Shown here: piece after piece, positions 1-12,400 of the stretch
How positions within the stretch are numbered: position 1 is the stretch's first letter
How the letters are laid out: each line of letters starts with the position of its first letter
Assembly (NCBI RefSeq): GCF_000283155.1
Contig: NW_004454207.1
Span: 119,914 to 183,913 of the forward strand
From: Ceratotherium simum simum
Lineage: Eukaryota; Chordata; Mammalia; Perissodactyla; Rhinocerotidae
Reading direction: 5' to 3'
DNA: 64,000 nucleotides
Notes under the pieces: model-generated
The model's input: only the letters and a program-made list of their open reading frames with translations
What the model was told of the DNA's origin: nothing
The model's database searches: none
Translations under genes and position numbers: made by a program

Positions 1-420
1 TGCATTCGTATATGACACTGCCAGTTGATTTTGGGTCCTCACAAACTAGAAATAATTGATTCAGTGTGTGGATACTGCCACCTGGTGGTGCATTCCTATA
101 TGACACTGCCAGTTGATTTTGGGTCCTCACAAACTAGAAATAATTGATTCAGTGTGTGGATACTACCACCTGGTGGTGCATTCTTATATGACACTGTCAG
201 TTGATTTTGGGTCCTTACAAACTAGAAATAATTGACTCAGTGTGTGGATACTGCCACCTGGTGGTGCATTCCTATATGACACTGCCAGTTGATTTGGGTC
301 CTTACAAACTAGAAATAATTGGCTCTGAGTGGATCCTGCCACCTGGTGGTGCATTCTTATATGACACTGCCAATTGATTTGGGTCCTTACAAACTAGAAA
401 TTGACTCAGTGAGTGGATCC
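1..420. repeat. 88-bp tandem minisatellite (about 4.8 copies, cut by left edge)
   Basis: Units begin at about 1, 89, 177, 265 and 350, giving periods of 88, 88, 88 and 85 bp. The last copy decays after about 420. The units share a core with 'TATATGACACTGCC', 'GGGTCC', 'ACAAACTAGAAAT' and 'CCACCTGGTGGTGCATTC'. Units 1-3 differ at only a few positions; units 4-5 carry small deletions. The array lies in a WWC3 intron and runs off the left end, so its full copy number is unknown. The CTCF-like site in each unit is listed separately. Confidence 0.95.
76..349 (-). promoter_or_regulatory. Four regularly spaced CTCF-core-like sites in the minisatellite
   Basis: Read on the minus strand, the sites at 76-88, 252-264 and 337-349 give CCACCAGGTGGCA, which fits the CTCF core consensus CCASYAGRKGGCR. 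The site at 164-176 has one change (GGTGGT). Spacing is 88, 88 and 85 bp, and all face the same way. The match is seen directly; binding is inference. A Snail/E2A-type E-box (CACCTG) overlaps every site, so a bHLH or zinc-finger repressor is an alternative reader. Confidence 0.5.
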
Positions 421-3329
421 TTTTGGGTGCTCCAAAGGGTTGGGTTGGGTAAGCAGCTTCAGGCATGGACACAGGGTAACTCCGTGCCTCCCTTGGTGCT
501 TGTGGGAATGCCTGAGCCCAGAGTCATCAAAGCTTCCTAAAGTTGGCAAGGACCTTAGTACTGGTTATGTTACCCTGCCCCTCATTTATGTCGCCCAGGG
601 TCCCGTAGTTCTCTCCAACTTTCCATTCCAGTCTGGCTAGGAACAGTGCAGTCCAGGTTTGACCTCAAGCGGGTTTTAGCAAGATAAAATTTTAGTAAGG
701 TAAAATCAAAATTCCCCCAACCTCCAAAGCAAGCTCTAGGAGTGATTTCTTCCATTGTGTTTTAAATCAATCTGAGGGACGGAAGGTGGGACAGGGGAGT
801 GGGAGATGGACTGTGATCTTCAACATTTTTTACATTTTTACTATGGTTTTATCTTCCCTGGATTTTAAAAGTCAAATGTCATAATTTAAAAACCCGTTCC
901 AATTTTCATTTCCCATTGGTATTTGCTAATGTAACTCCGTGAAACCCTTGACTTTGCTCATTTATCTATTACGTTTTTATTATATTCATACTCTGTTTAA
1001 AATTGTTGGCTTAAATTTTGCATTTTTTTCACTTTATGCTTTTTTTTTTTATCTCTTTTTCTCATGCGGCTCGACAGAAACGTTCACTGTAAGTGACCTT
1101 GGAATTCTGCTTCCCCTTGTTGGTCAGGCTGGGGCACGTCTTTGTGCAGTGACTCACTGTATTTAGGATGGTCTGGATGTGGCCAACAAGGCCATCTCTT
1201 ATAGCTTGTACTTTGATGTAGCTCAACAGTTTCCATTATTACTATCAGTTCAACATTAACATTCATCGTGGCTACTAAAGTTGTGTAAGAACTTTTCTAA
1301 AAGCTGGAAGTATTTATTTTTCTATGTATTTTTTTTCCCCAGACTGTTAATGGCTTTCATTATTATAATATGCCAGCTGGAAGCTTTGCCCACAATGTGA
1401 TTTTTGTTATATTTTCTTCCTTTTTGTCAAGCAGTGTTGACATCCTCAGGTCTCGGTGTCTGTCTGTATGTCTGTCTTTAATGATTTTTGAAATGAGCAT
1501 TTGAAAGATTTAGTCCCTGCTTCATTGACCTTGCTCCCCATGGTCCATCTCCTTGCCTTGAAGGCCGAGGGCAGATGGCTGGGGTGTGTAGCGTGGGATC
1601 TGCTGTGTGCATTTCTCTCACCCAGGGCAACTGCTGACCGTACTTCCCTCCATCAGCTCTGCTTCCGGTTGCTCCGTGAGTGCAGTGACTAAGCCTGGGA
1701 TCACTGAGGATTAAGTCCTTCATCTCCTTTCTCTCTTCATCGACCTTCATTGCAGTGGGAGAGAAACTTTGTCAGAGTCACACGGTCGGGTTAACTGAAG
1801 TGCTTAGCATCATTGCGTGGCGGTTTTTCCCTAAAGAAATGTAAGGCTGTATCTAGGAGCCGGGCCGAGTGTCAGGGCTGGGAATGGACATAGTGAGCTG
1901 TTTGGTTTGCTGGGGATCATCAAACTGAGGGGTTCCATCTGCAATTCCAAGCTGGGGGCTTTGGGTCTCCCATGTGACAGAGGTGACGAGGAGAGCTGGA
2001 GTTGGGAGTCCCCTGATCAAAAATTCGAGAGCCAGTGTCTCCAGCCGCTCCAGATTGGAGCCAGTTTCTGTCCCTGACGGGGGAGGAGCCAGCAGTCCCC
2101 AAGGGTTGGCATTGCAGAGCTTTGGAACGCCAGCTTTTGTCTGTAGTTGAGATTGTGAGACTAAAGGCCACAGCCCCGTCTGTTTTGTCCACTGTGTAAC
2201 GTGTCTGGATTTAATTGGTATGTGAATAATACTTTGGTTGAAAAGAGAGATGGTCATTGGTGGACTCGCTATTTCCCTCAACTTAAGGATGCACAGATGT
2301 CTAGATTTTCAGTTTATAGAGCTTACATGGCTGAAGAAAAGCACAGAATAGAGGACAGAGGGCCCCGTGTTGTCAACAAGGACCTTGTTAATAACTGAGA
2401 GTAAGGCTCAGTTTGGGGCGCCATGTTTTAATCCTGCATTCTAACCAAGTGCACCTCTCTGGGAAGCGTTGAGACTCTTGTGGACATAGTCACACTTAGC
2501 ATGGGAGATGATATGCCTATTTTTGTTAAAAGGAACTTGTTGCTGTGAGGGAAGAAGGAGAAACAGTTGATGAAATGGTAGAAAGAAAAATGTCAGTGGT
2601 TATCTTTGGCTCTTGATTAAAATAGATATGAGATGAAAATAAGCTACCTCGTAATGGTAGCTTGCTAACCCCAGAAAAGCAATTCTGGAAGCAAACCTGG
2701 CTCCAGGGCTGCTGGGGAGGATACTGTAATTAGAGAGAGAGACTGTCAAGGAGATGTTTTCAAAGGCTGCGCCTGGTTCAGCTGTGTCCTCTAATTTGCA
2801 AGTCGCTACATTGTGTTAGGGTTTATTTGGATAATTTTTAAAAATTTTGTTTTCTGATTATAAGACAGTATAGCATATGTTTATTGTGTGAAATATGGAA
2901 CATACCAAACAGCATAAAGAAGGAAATGAAAAATACCCCTATCCCACCACTCAGAGAGCGCAGCTGCTGTCTGCATTTGGAGTAACGTTTCTTTCCCGGT
3001 CTTTCCAGATGACAGTCTCTCCAAGTGCAATGTGAAGGGGCTTCCCACCATTTTATGTTCTGTTTACTCATTAAGGAGGTGAAAAGAGATTTATGACAGT
3101 TTAAAGAGCTTCTAAAGAAGTAGCCAGAAGCCTATTTCTTCAATCTTTCAATATTAAAAAAAAATTGAGTGCAGCATATTTAGACATACATGTGTACATA
3201 CGATGGCGTGTCTCTGGAACACTTAGTAGCTTTGTATGTACTCTAACATAGAGTGTTCGTTTCTTGGCACCACGGTCCCCGGCCTCCCGTGCTGTCACCT
3301 CCTGACCCCAGTGTGTCTCTTACTTGTAG
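421..3329 (+). other. WWC3: WWC3 intron, mostly unremarkable
   Basis: No exon with WWC similarity and good splice sites is visible here. A T-rich stretch lies at about 1020-1050. The segment at 2830-3060 (ending in short 'TACCCCTATCCCACCACTC'-like sequence) resembles the worn 3' part of an old LINE. An opposite-strand open frame at 1853-2281 has no recognisable domain and is treated as chance. Confidence 0.6.
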
Positions 3330-3450
3330 CAGTGACTCTTCGAGAAGACAGCGCCAAGAGGTTGGAGAGGAGGGCACGCCGCGTCTCTGCGTGCCTGTCG
3401 GATTATTCACTAGCGAGCGATAGTGGCGTATTTGAACCTCCAACCAAAAG
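3330..3450 (+). CDS. WWC3: WWC3 exon: phospho-Ser linker before C2
   Basis: The acceptor is CTTGTAG at 3323-3329. The exon enters with two bases of a split codon and leaves with AG of an Arg codon (R40, completed in the next exon). It encodes EDSAKRLERRARR, then SACLSDYSLASDSGVFEPP, a family-conserved Ser-rich stretch just before the C2 domain and a plausible kinase target region. The donor is AG|GTTAGA, weak for lack of a purine at +3. Translation past the donor stays open to 3508, which is not coding evidence. Confidence 0.93.
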
Positions 3451-6400
3451 GTTAGAAGCTGATCTTATTGTCCTCTCCCTGAGCAGCTGTCCCCCGGGCC
3501 ACTGGTAAGCACGAAGGGGAGCCTGCCCGAGACTTCTGCACATTGATGCCTCGTGTGATTCTCCAGGGCCGTGATCTCTTTGTGGCTCCTGTCAACTTTG
3601 GAGATTAGGCCTTAACAACCCACAAAGAAAACTCCTCTGGCTTCTATGTGACGTTTGGAGGCTGGCCCTCATTCCATGGCTCTGGGACAACTCCTTGCTC
3701 TCTGGCCCTGCTGGGTTTAAGCCTTAAGCCCAGTAGAGCTGGAAAAGGAGAATCAGCCTACGAGACAGACCTGGTTTTCTAGAAAGGACGTTCATTAGAA
3801 ATGAACTTCCTCCCTCCCTTTGCCATGACAAAACACCTTTTGGGATTCTGGACCTTATTTTGATTTGACATCTTTGATGTCATTGTTTCATGTCAGGTAT
3901 CTACAAGACATTTCACTTATTGCAGACTTTTTAAAAGTTAGTTTTTGAACTTTGCCCTGAATATCACATGTGTTTTTGAAAGGTGTGCAAAGTTGTTTTC
4001 TCAAAAACAACGCTTTGTAGGCAGGTACCCAATGAGATTGTGTCCCGGATGCCAGGAACCAGCCGTGCCCCTTCAGTCACTGGAATAATGTATTTATTTA
4101 AGTCGCAACGTAGCAAAGCTCTTCTCTGTAAGAAGCACCCCTAACATGGGAGCGCTTCCGCCCCCTGCAGTAATCGGTTTGCTTTGGGTAACCCTGCTGC
4201 CTTTCCGGTTGTGCTCAGGAGTGAGGATGCTGACGAGTCTGCGCATGGAGACATGTGCGGTAACGAAGGGCCCCAGATCCACGTTGGATTTCTGTGAGTA
4301 CGGAAGCCTCGTTCCCTGTTGCTCTTAAAGATGATGCGTAGATTGGGGGACGCCCAGCACCTCACACCTGCACACAGGCCAGGAGGGACCCCCTGACCTG
4401 GGTGCTGCTCCCCGGCCTGGATACCCCGAGCCTGCTTCAGCCGGCCTCAGGTCAGGGGACAGAGGGGGCAGGAAGGAGAGACAGGGAGGAGCAGCTCCAG
4501 CCGTGTCTTCCAATGCTGAGAGTCACAGCTGGGAGCTGTCGCCTCGTGGAGCTGGGGGGTCGGGGCTGTAACACAGGGTGCACTGGAAACCCCCAGCGAA
4601 GTAGGACTCCTGGGGAAGTTGCAGCACAGACAGCGGGGCCCTTCCCCTCCTCCCCCGAGTAGTGACCAGGTGGTGTGCAACACGAGGCCTTTTGGTTTCT
4701 AACGGCAGTTTCAGTAAAGGGGGTAACCAGTGGTGTTCATCCAGCACGGCAGGGTGCTCACACCCCGGCGGCTTTCCTTTGCTCCATCTTGTCACTCCAG
4801 TCGAGTGTTCCTCAGTGTTGGCACTGTTGACACTTGGGACTGATCATTCTTTGTTATGGGGGCTGTGCTGTGCGCTATCGGATGTTGAGCAGCGTCCCTG
4901 GTCTCCACCCACTAGCTGCCAGTAGTACCCCCTTCACCAGTCACGACAGTAAAAAATGTCTCCCAACATTGCATGTGTCCCCTGGGGGGGGGGGCACAAT
5001 CCCCCTTCGCTGGGGGCCACCACTGTAGTTCAATTAGAAGGATTTTTCCACTGTGGGGAATTCGCAATCTGTGAACTTGCATTTTATTTTTTAGGCACGA
5101 CAGTGCCAGCGAATGTCTCCTCGTGAATGTGCTCCAGCTGAAGAACTTTGCCGGGCTGGTCGTGAAGGAAGACTGCAAAATGTAAGCTCCCAGGCCGGCA
5201 AGTGCCGAGACGTTTCCCTTCGGAGACCCGGTGGCTGTGTCCAGCCAACGATGGCCTCTCCCAGCCCTCCTCCACACAGCGCTACTCGCTGATCTGTTCT
5301 GCTTGGCAATTGGGGAGGAGAAAAGACTGTTTTGGAGCCTGAATTTACAATAAAACACCAGGGGATGTCTGTCTGAAATATAAAGGATTATAAGTTGTAC
5401 AGAGTCTGCTTTATTAGAGGCAGACAGAGTTAATGCCGAGCTAGTTATGTGCTGCAGCGACGCTAGGTGCCGAGTGCCCGTAATCGGCAGCATTTGGGCT
5501 TAAAATGTCCATCCTGGTCATGGGGCTGGGTGGTGATGTGGCTACACTTGGCTCTGTGATCTCATGAGGTGCCTGAAGAGGCCTCGTCTGGGCTCGGGTC
5601 CATGTCTGAGGGGAGGACAAGAAAATACATGTTGTCACTGATTGGGAGGTGCTATCTCTGTGAGCTCGGCAGCTTGAGATGGCTGCCCGACGGAGGGGCC
5701 TGTGACCCAGGCAGGTGAGCACACCTGTGATGGTTCGTTCAAGCCCAGAGTACACTCCCCTTCTGTGAGTCTTCTTTATAAACTAGTCTTCTAAAGGCCT
5801 TGGAAGCAGCCTGGTTTTAAGTGGCTGAGGATTCACCCGTGGCTTTTGTTCACCCTGATGGGGTCCTATGCAGCATTCACCAGTGTTTGAACTTCTCCCG
5901 GGTGCCAGCTTCCCTGCTGGGGCAGACAGGGCAGGACACGCAGCGTGGGTGGCGACCAGTCTGCGAGGCGAGGCAGGCAGAGCTTGAAGAGTGGGAGCCA
6001 GGGGCCGGGGAGAGATAATGCAGATGTTTTCCCAAAAGATGGGGAAAGCAGAGCCTTAGTGTGACTCCCTCTAAAGTCCCAACTACTGACTTCCAAGTCT
6101 TCCTTTTTGTGAATGGGGTTTTTCCCCCTCATCTCTGGGGGCATGTACATTCTTTGGGCTTATTACTCCTAGTCGAGAGAAGGACTTTATCTGGAAGACT
6201 TGGAAATTCCGCCCATGGGCATCCAAAGGGGGAAATATGTATACGTGCACATAGTTGGTGCAGTTTATTGTACAGATCTGTCACTAAGCATGGCCTCTGT
6301 CTGCTTTTTCCTCCCTCTTTCTGGTTCCAGTCACATCCGCGTCTATTTGCCGCCACTCAACTCCAGCACACCGAACACTTACTGCTCGAAGGCTCTGGAA

Positions 6401-9400
6401 TTGCAGGCCCCCCTGGTATTTAATGAAGTTTTCAGAATCCCTGTGCATTCAAGCATGTCAACGCTGAAGTCACTTCAATTATACGTGTGTTCAGTGAGTC
6501 AGCAGCTGCAGGAAGAACTGCTGGTAGGGCTCGCTGTCCCGGCCCTCCCTCCCTCCCTCGCTCCTTCCCGCTCTCCCCTCCTTCCTTTGCCCTGTGGCAG
6601 GGTGCTTAGAAATTATCGTAACGTTACGGAAAGAGATGATAAAACCAGTTATCTTGTCAAGTGTTTTGTACTTTAAATATATTATCTCAACTAATACTTA
6701 CAAAACTCCTATGTGACAGCTTCTGTATTATCCCCATTTTCAGTCGAGGGAACTAAGTAGGGTTGACAAATTCAGCTAATAAAAATATAGGATGGCCAGT
6801 TAAATTTGAATTTCAAATAAACCATGGGTACTTTTTTAATATAAGTATGTCCCATGCAATATTTGGGATATACTTATACCTTTTTTGTGTGTGTGTGAGG
6901 AAGATCAGCCCTGAGCTAACATCCATGCTAATCGTCCTCTTTTTGCTGAGGAAGACCGGCTCTGAGCTAACATCTATTGCCAATCCTCCTCCTTTTTCCC
7001 CCCAAAGCCCCAGTAGATAGTTGTATGTCATAGATGCACATCCTTCTAGTTGCTGTATGTGGGACGCGGCCTCAGCATGGCCGGAGAAGCGGTGTGTTGG
7101 TGCGCGCCCGGGATCCGAAACCCGGGCCGCCAGTAGCGGAGCGCATGCACTTAACCGCTAAGCCACGGGGCCGGCCCTATACTTTTTTTTTTTAATCTAT
7201 GGTTTATTTAAAATTCAAATTCACCTGGATGCCCTATATGTTATCTGGCAACCGTAGAACTAGGCAAGTCCGTAGTTTGCCTTCAGTACCGCAGCCATCC
7301 ACTGCTGGGTCAGGACCTGGAAGCTGGGGTGGGATTTCTTTCCAAGGTGGAATTTTCCCGTTGGTCTTGCCTCTCATTTGCAGAATTAGAGATTGTAGAG
7401 TTCAGCCAGTCCTCTCTTATTTCAGAAATTTCTAAGAGAATCAGCAGCTCAAGTGGCAGAACGTGAGCCCGACCACCCCTCCAGGTTGTCCGTTCTCTGC
7501 CCTTGTTCCCCTTCTAGCACTTTCTGTTGGGCTGAAGAAGCAATCAGGAGCTGCCCCCATTAGGATCCTCTGCGACCACTTTCATTTTACTGCAGTCCTT
7601 TGAATGGCAATGAAACATTTTATATCCTTTCTGGTTAAGATTGAAGGGTCACCTTGATGTTTTAAAAGCTTCTCGTGGGTTGTTAAGGTGAAATCATTCA
7701 CTGCCTCTTCTGCTTTTTTTTTCACCCCCGTGCAGGGCATTGCTCAGATTAACTTGGCCGACTGTGAGGGCCCGAGCGAGCTGCAGCTGCGCTGGTACTC
7801 GGTCCAGGTGTTCACCAGCCCCAAGCCGCCCCGGGCCCAGGAGAGTGAGCGGGCCGGAGAAGGCGCCTCCTGGGACCCCGAGCTCGCCGCCTCCGGGAAG
7901 ACGGTACACGGGCCTGGCCTACAGAACAGATCGCTGCTGCTTCCTGACTTTGAGACTGGCTTTTACTGGGGGAAGTCATTTCTAAGAAGCATCTGTGTAG
8001 ACTTAGTCTTAGAACATAGTGGCGATGAAGGAGCAGAGTTTCAAGGGAAGTGATAAAAATGGCACGTATTGCTATATCTGGCCATTCCTTCCGTCCAGAG
8101 AACTGACAGACCTTTTAATGCAAACGTGTTCATGATCGTGATTGACACGTTGGTTGTTTTTCAATTTGAGCCCTGATTGCTACACAAACAGGCCAAGCTC
8201 CTGTCTTACTGCTAACAGCGGGGTGGATTTCTTCCTGCTGAAGAGCAGCCACCAGCCTGGCAGAGTGGACGCTCACTGTCCTGCTGTGGGGTGTGCACCG
8301 CGCCTGCTTTCCGCCATGCTGCGAGGAGCTCTTGGTCTAAGCTGGTGCTCAGAAATGTCCCTTTCCCCCCGCAGGACGCGGTGACGGTGCTGCTGGCTAG
8401 AACCACAGCACAGCTGCAGGCGGTGGAGAGAGAGCTGGCTGAGGAGCGGGCGAAGCTGGAGAGCACCGAGGAGGGGGTTCTGGAGATGGTGCCGAAGGAG
8501 GAGCAGGCCGAGGCCGCCTCCGAGAGGTTAGGGGGCTCAGAGTGGGGCTGCCCTGGGCAAGGGTCCTTCAAAAGTGCCAGGGAGGGGCTGGCCCAGTGGC
8601 GCAAGCAGTTGAGTGCGCGCGCTCCGCTGCGGCGGCCCGGGGTTCTCCAGTTCGCATCCCGGGTGTGCACCGACGCACCGCTTGTCAAGCCATGCTGTGG
8701 CGGCGTCCCATATAAAGTAGAGGAAGATGGGCATGGATGTTAGCCCAGGGCCAGTCTTCCTCAGCAAAAAAAGAGGAGGATTGGCATATGTTAGCACAGG
8801 GCTGATCTCCTCACACACACACAAAAAAAAGTGCCAGGGAGATGAAGCACATTTTCTTGGAGAGGAGGCGGCCAGTGTGTTAGTCGGCCCTGGCTCTTTC
8901 GGAGGTCTTTGGGTGCAAGTTGCATTTCTCGTCCATGCCTCTGTAGAATGTGCTGGGTGATTCTTCAATACCATTGCCCAGAAGTTGGGATTCTTGTGGG
9001 GAATTGAATGCTGATCTGGACAAGGGCAGTACCTTGACCTTGTCCCCCAGCTCTCTGGGCAGACTTTTTCCCTTTTGCTTCTATTCCAGAATGTCTCTTA
9101 AAGAGTGGGACTGTCCAGTGACTCTGCTCTGCCATGATTGAATACAATAAGGTCCCTTTATGTTGTTTTTTTTTTTTGAAACAGCCTAATCGAGATATAA
9201 TCTCCCTACTATACAGTTCACCCATTGGAGGTGGACAGCTCAGTGGTTTTTGGTACACTCACAGAGTTGTGCCACCACCATCACACAGTTTTAGGGCATT
9301 TTCATCGTGCCAAGAAGAAACCCCATACCCATTAGCGGTCACCCCCATTCCTCCTCCCTCAGCCCCTGGCAGCTGCTAATCTGCTTGCTGTCTCTCTGGA

Positions 9401-12400
9401 TCATCTAAACGGAAGCATGCAGTGTCCCTTTACGTTTTTCCTGAAGCAGCCTATTGGTGAATCCCTGACTCAGTGTAGACCTGGCTGCAGCAGAGGAGTA
9501 ATTCAGATGAGCAAGCTCCTGCAGTGAATTGGTTTCCATCTGATCCTTTCCAGAAGTCCTGTCATACCTGTCATACTGCTTTACTTCCACGTTTCCCATA
9601 AAGAGCTTCATATTTGCAGAGCGTCCTGCTTCTTCCTATAGCTTTCCCTGGATTTATTTTAGAGAGGAATTTATTTTAGGGAGGGAAAGTGCATGGCAGA
9701 GGGGAAGGGAGTTTGGGCTCAGAGACGGGCAGGGAGCTGGGAGGGCCTCAGGGAGGAGGTTCAGGATTCTCGAAGCTGTAGCAGCTGCCGTTGGGTGATA
9801 AACACAGACCCCCTTCATGAAAGGCCTTGTAGCGTTGTCTTCCCTGGGTAACGTAAATGCCCTCTTACTATGAGGAAAGCACCCGTCTTCAGTCGTTGGA
9901 AGCAAATAGGTCCTATTGGCAACCTCCGCTGCTGTGCTCTGGGGGCAGCGGTGAACTCAGTCCCTTGGTGCACATTGTGTGGCCTTGGGCAATGTCTGCT
10001 TTAGGAGCTGGCAAGCCGACTCAGTCGACAGTGGCTGTAGCAGCTGCACCCAGACCAGCCCCCCGCACCCAGAGCCCTGTTGCGTTGGTGTCGACTCCAT
10101 CCACGGACACACGTTTGCTGGCCAGACAGATCCTTACAGCCCCGAGAAGCTCCAGCCCCCACCCCTTAAGGTAAGTAGGAAAGGTCAAGGGGTTTTATGG
10201 AGCCCCTGACATTTTGCCACACAACACCAGGAGGGAGAGCGTGTGTCCCACATCCTCCATGTGACATGTGAGGGAATGGGCGGAGGAGAGGGACTAAGGG
10301 ACACGGAAGCTGACAGGCTCATACCCACGGGTGGGACAACATGGCTTCCTTATAGACACACCAGGGGACAGTGGCTGTGGGGAAGGCGTGGTATAAAATG
10401 GACCGTGCTTTTGGATTAGGGCAGGATAGCTAAGGCCGTATTTTACCAAGAGCCGAGGAAAAGAAGTGACTGGCCTTAGATCTGTAAACGGCTTGAGACG
10501 GGCACAGCAGGTACCGTAGAGAGGTCTGTCAACTTTCAATTGAAAGAAAGGACATGGGCCGGCCCCGTGGCTTAGCGGTTAAGTGCACGCGCTCCACTAC
10601 TGGCAGCCCGGGTTCAGATTCCAGGCATGCACCGATGCACCACTTCTCCGGCCATGCTGAGGCCGCGTCCCACATACAGCAACTAGAAGGATGTGCAACT
10701 ATGACATACAACTATCTACTGGGGCTTTGGGGAAAATAAAAGGAGGAGGATTGGCAATAGATGTTAGCTCAGAGCCGGTCTTCCTCAGCAAATAGAGGAG
10801 GATTAGCATGGATGTTAGCTTAGGGCTGATCTTCCTCACAAAAAAAAAAGAAAGAAAGGATAACTACAACTAAAAAGGGTAGATTTTTACTCCTTCATAT
10901 GCCATCCAGTGATGATCCATTCCCATCTTTGGGGCCACGTACGGCACAGGATGTTCCTGCGTCCCAAGGTATTAGGTGCTTGTAGCTTCTTGTCTCCCTC
11001 TGTGATGTTAAGCACAGCAAGGCGACCTTTTGGCCCTTCTGTTCACCTGATCTCAGTTGTGCTCGTCACCATATCTTCAGTGAGGAAATCTTTCATGTTT
11101 GCAGTGATAAATGTCTCAGGAACCCAGTGAGGTTGGGAGACACTGAATCAATGCTCTATTGAAACTTTGTCCTCAAACTGTTTAACTCATCACATTTTAT
11201 CACCATGGCCCCTGCTCTCACCCCAAAACGCAAGTACTGAGAGAAGTGAAACCCGCCCCCTCGGCAGCTCCCCAAGTGCAGCGCACGAAGCACCTCCAGG
11301 GGAGTTGTTCTGGACAAGGCTGCCAGCAGTTGCCGTTGTTCGGCTTTCTAAGACCTTGAAAAGCATCGGCCCAAATCAGGGGGAGTGGCTGTGGGAGGCT
11401 GCTTTAGTGTGTCCTGCTCGCCCCAAATTTTAATTTTGAAACACTTCAAATATACCGAAAAGTTGCTAGAATAATACAACTAATACTCCTATACCCTTCG
11501 CCTGGATTCCCCAATTGTTAGTTCTTCACCACGTCTACATCCTCTTTCCGTGTGTGTGTGGGGGTAGGTGCTAGGCGTTGCAGATGCAACGGCGAAGAAA
11601 ATAAATGGAAAGTCCTGCCCTCGGGGGGAGGCAGGCAATAGAGAGTCGATCAGTCAAATACAACAGTGTCTGAGGTAGAGGGGCTGCCGGAGGATGAGAT
11701 GGTGGAGAAGCGGGGTTTGCATTTTTAGAAAGATGTACCATTTTAGAAACGGTTTCCATTTAGAAATATAAATTTGCATTTATATTTTAGAAAGATCAGG
11801 ATTGTAAAATGGAACAGTTTCTATGGAAAACAGTATGGAGGTTGTTCAAAAAATTTAAAATAGAACTGCCATATGATCCAGCAATCCCACTTCTGGATAT
11901 ATACCCAAAAGAATTGAAAGTAGGGTCTCCACGAGGTATTTGCACACCCATGTTCATAGCAGCATTATTCACAAAAGCCAAGAGGCAGAAGCAGCCCGGA
12001 TGGCCATTGATGGGTGAATGGGTAGAGAAAGTGTGGTCTACCCGCGCAGTGGAATATTATCCAGCCTTAAAAGGAGGGAAAGCGTGTCACATACTACAAC
12101 ATGGATGAATCTTGAAGAAGACATTGTGCTAAGTGAACTAAGCCAGTCAAAGAAGGACAAATACTGTATGATTCCACTTAAATGAGGTCCCTAGCATAAT
12201 CAGATGCATAGAGACGGAGTAGAAGGTTGCATGCCAGGGGCTGGGGGAGGGGAGGAATGGGGAGTTGCTGTTTAATGGGGACAGAGTGTCAGTTTGGGAA
12301 GATAAAGTTCTAGAGATTTGTTTCACAGTAGTGTGAATATATTTAACACTACCGAACTGTACACTGAAAAGGGTTAAGATGGTAAATTTTATGTTATGTG

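Noticed and set aside
1853..2281. 142-codon minus-strand frame in the WWC3 intron
   Set aside because: No domain, no splice support, opposite to the host gene.
10553..10640. tRNA-Ser-like gene in ERE heads
   Set aside because: A and B boxes are present in all EREs because the SINE derives from a tRNA, but the cloverleaf is broken and the copies are retroposons.
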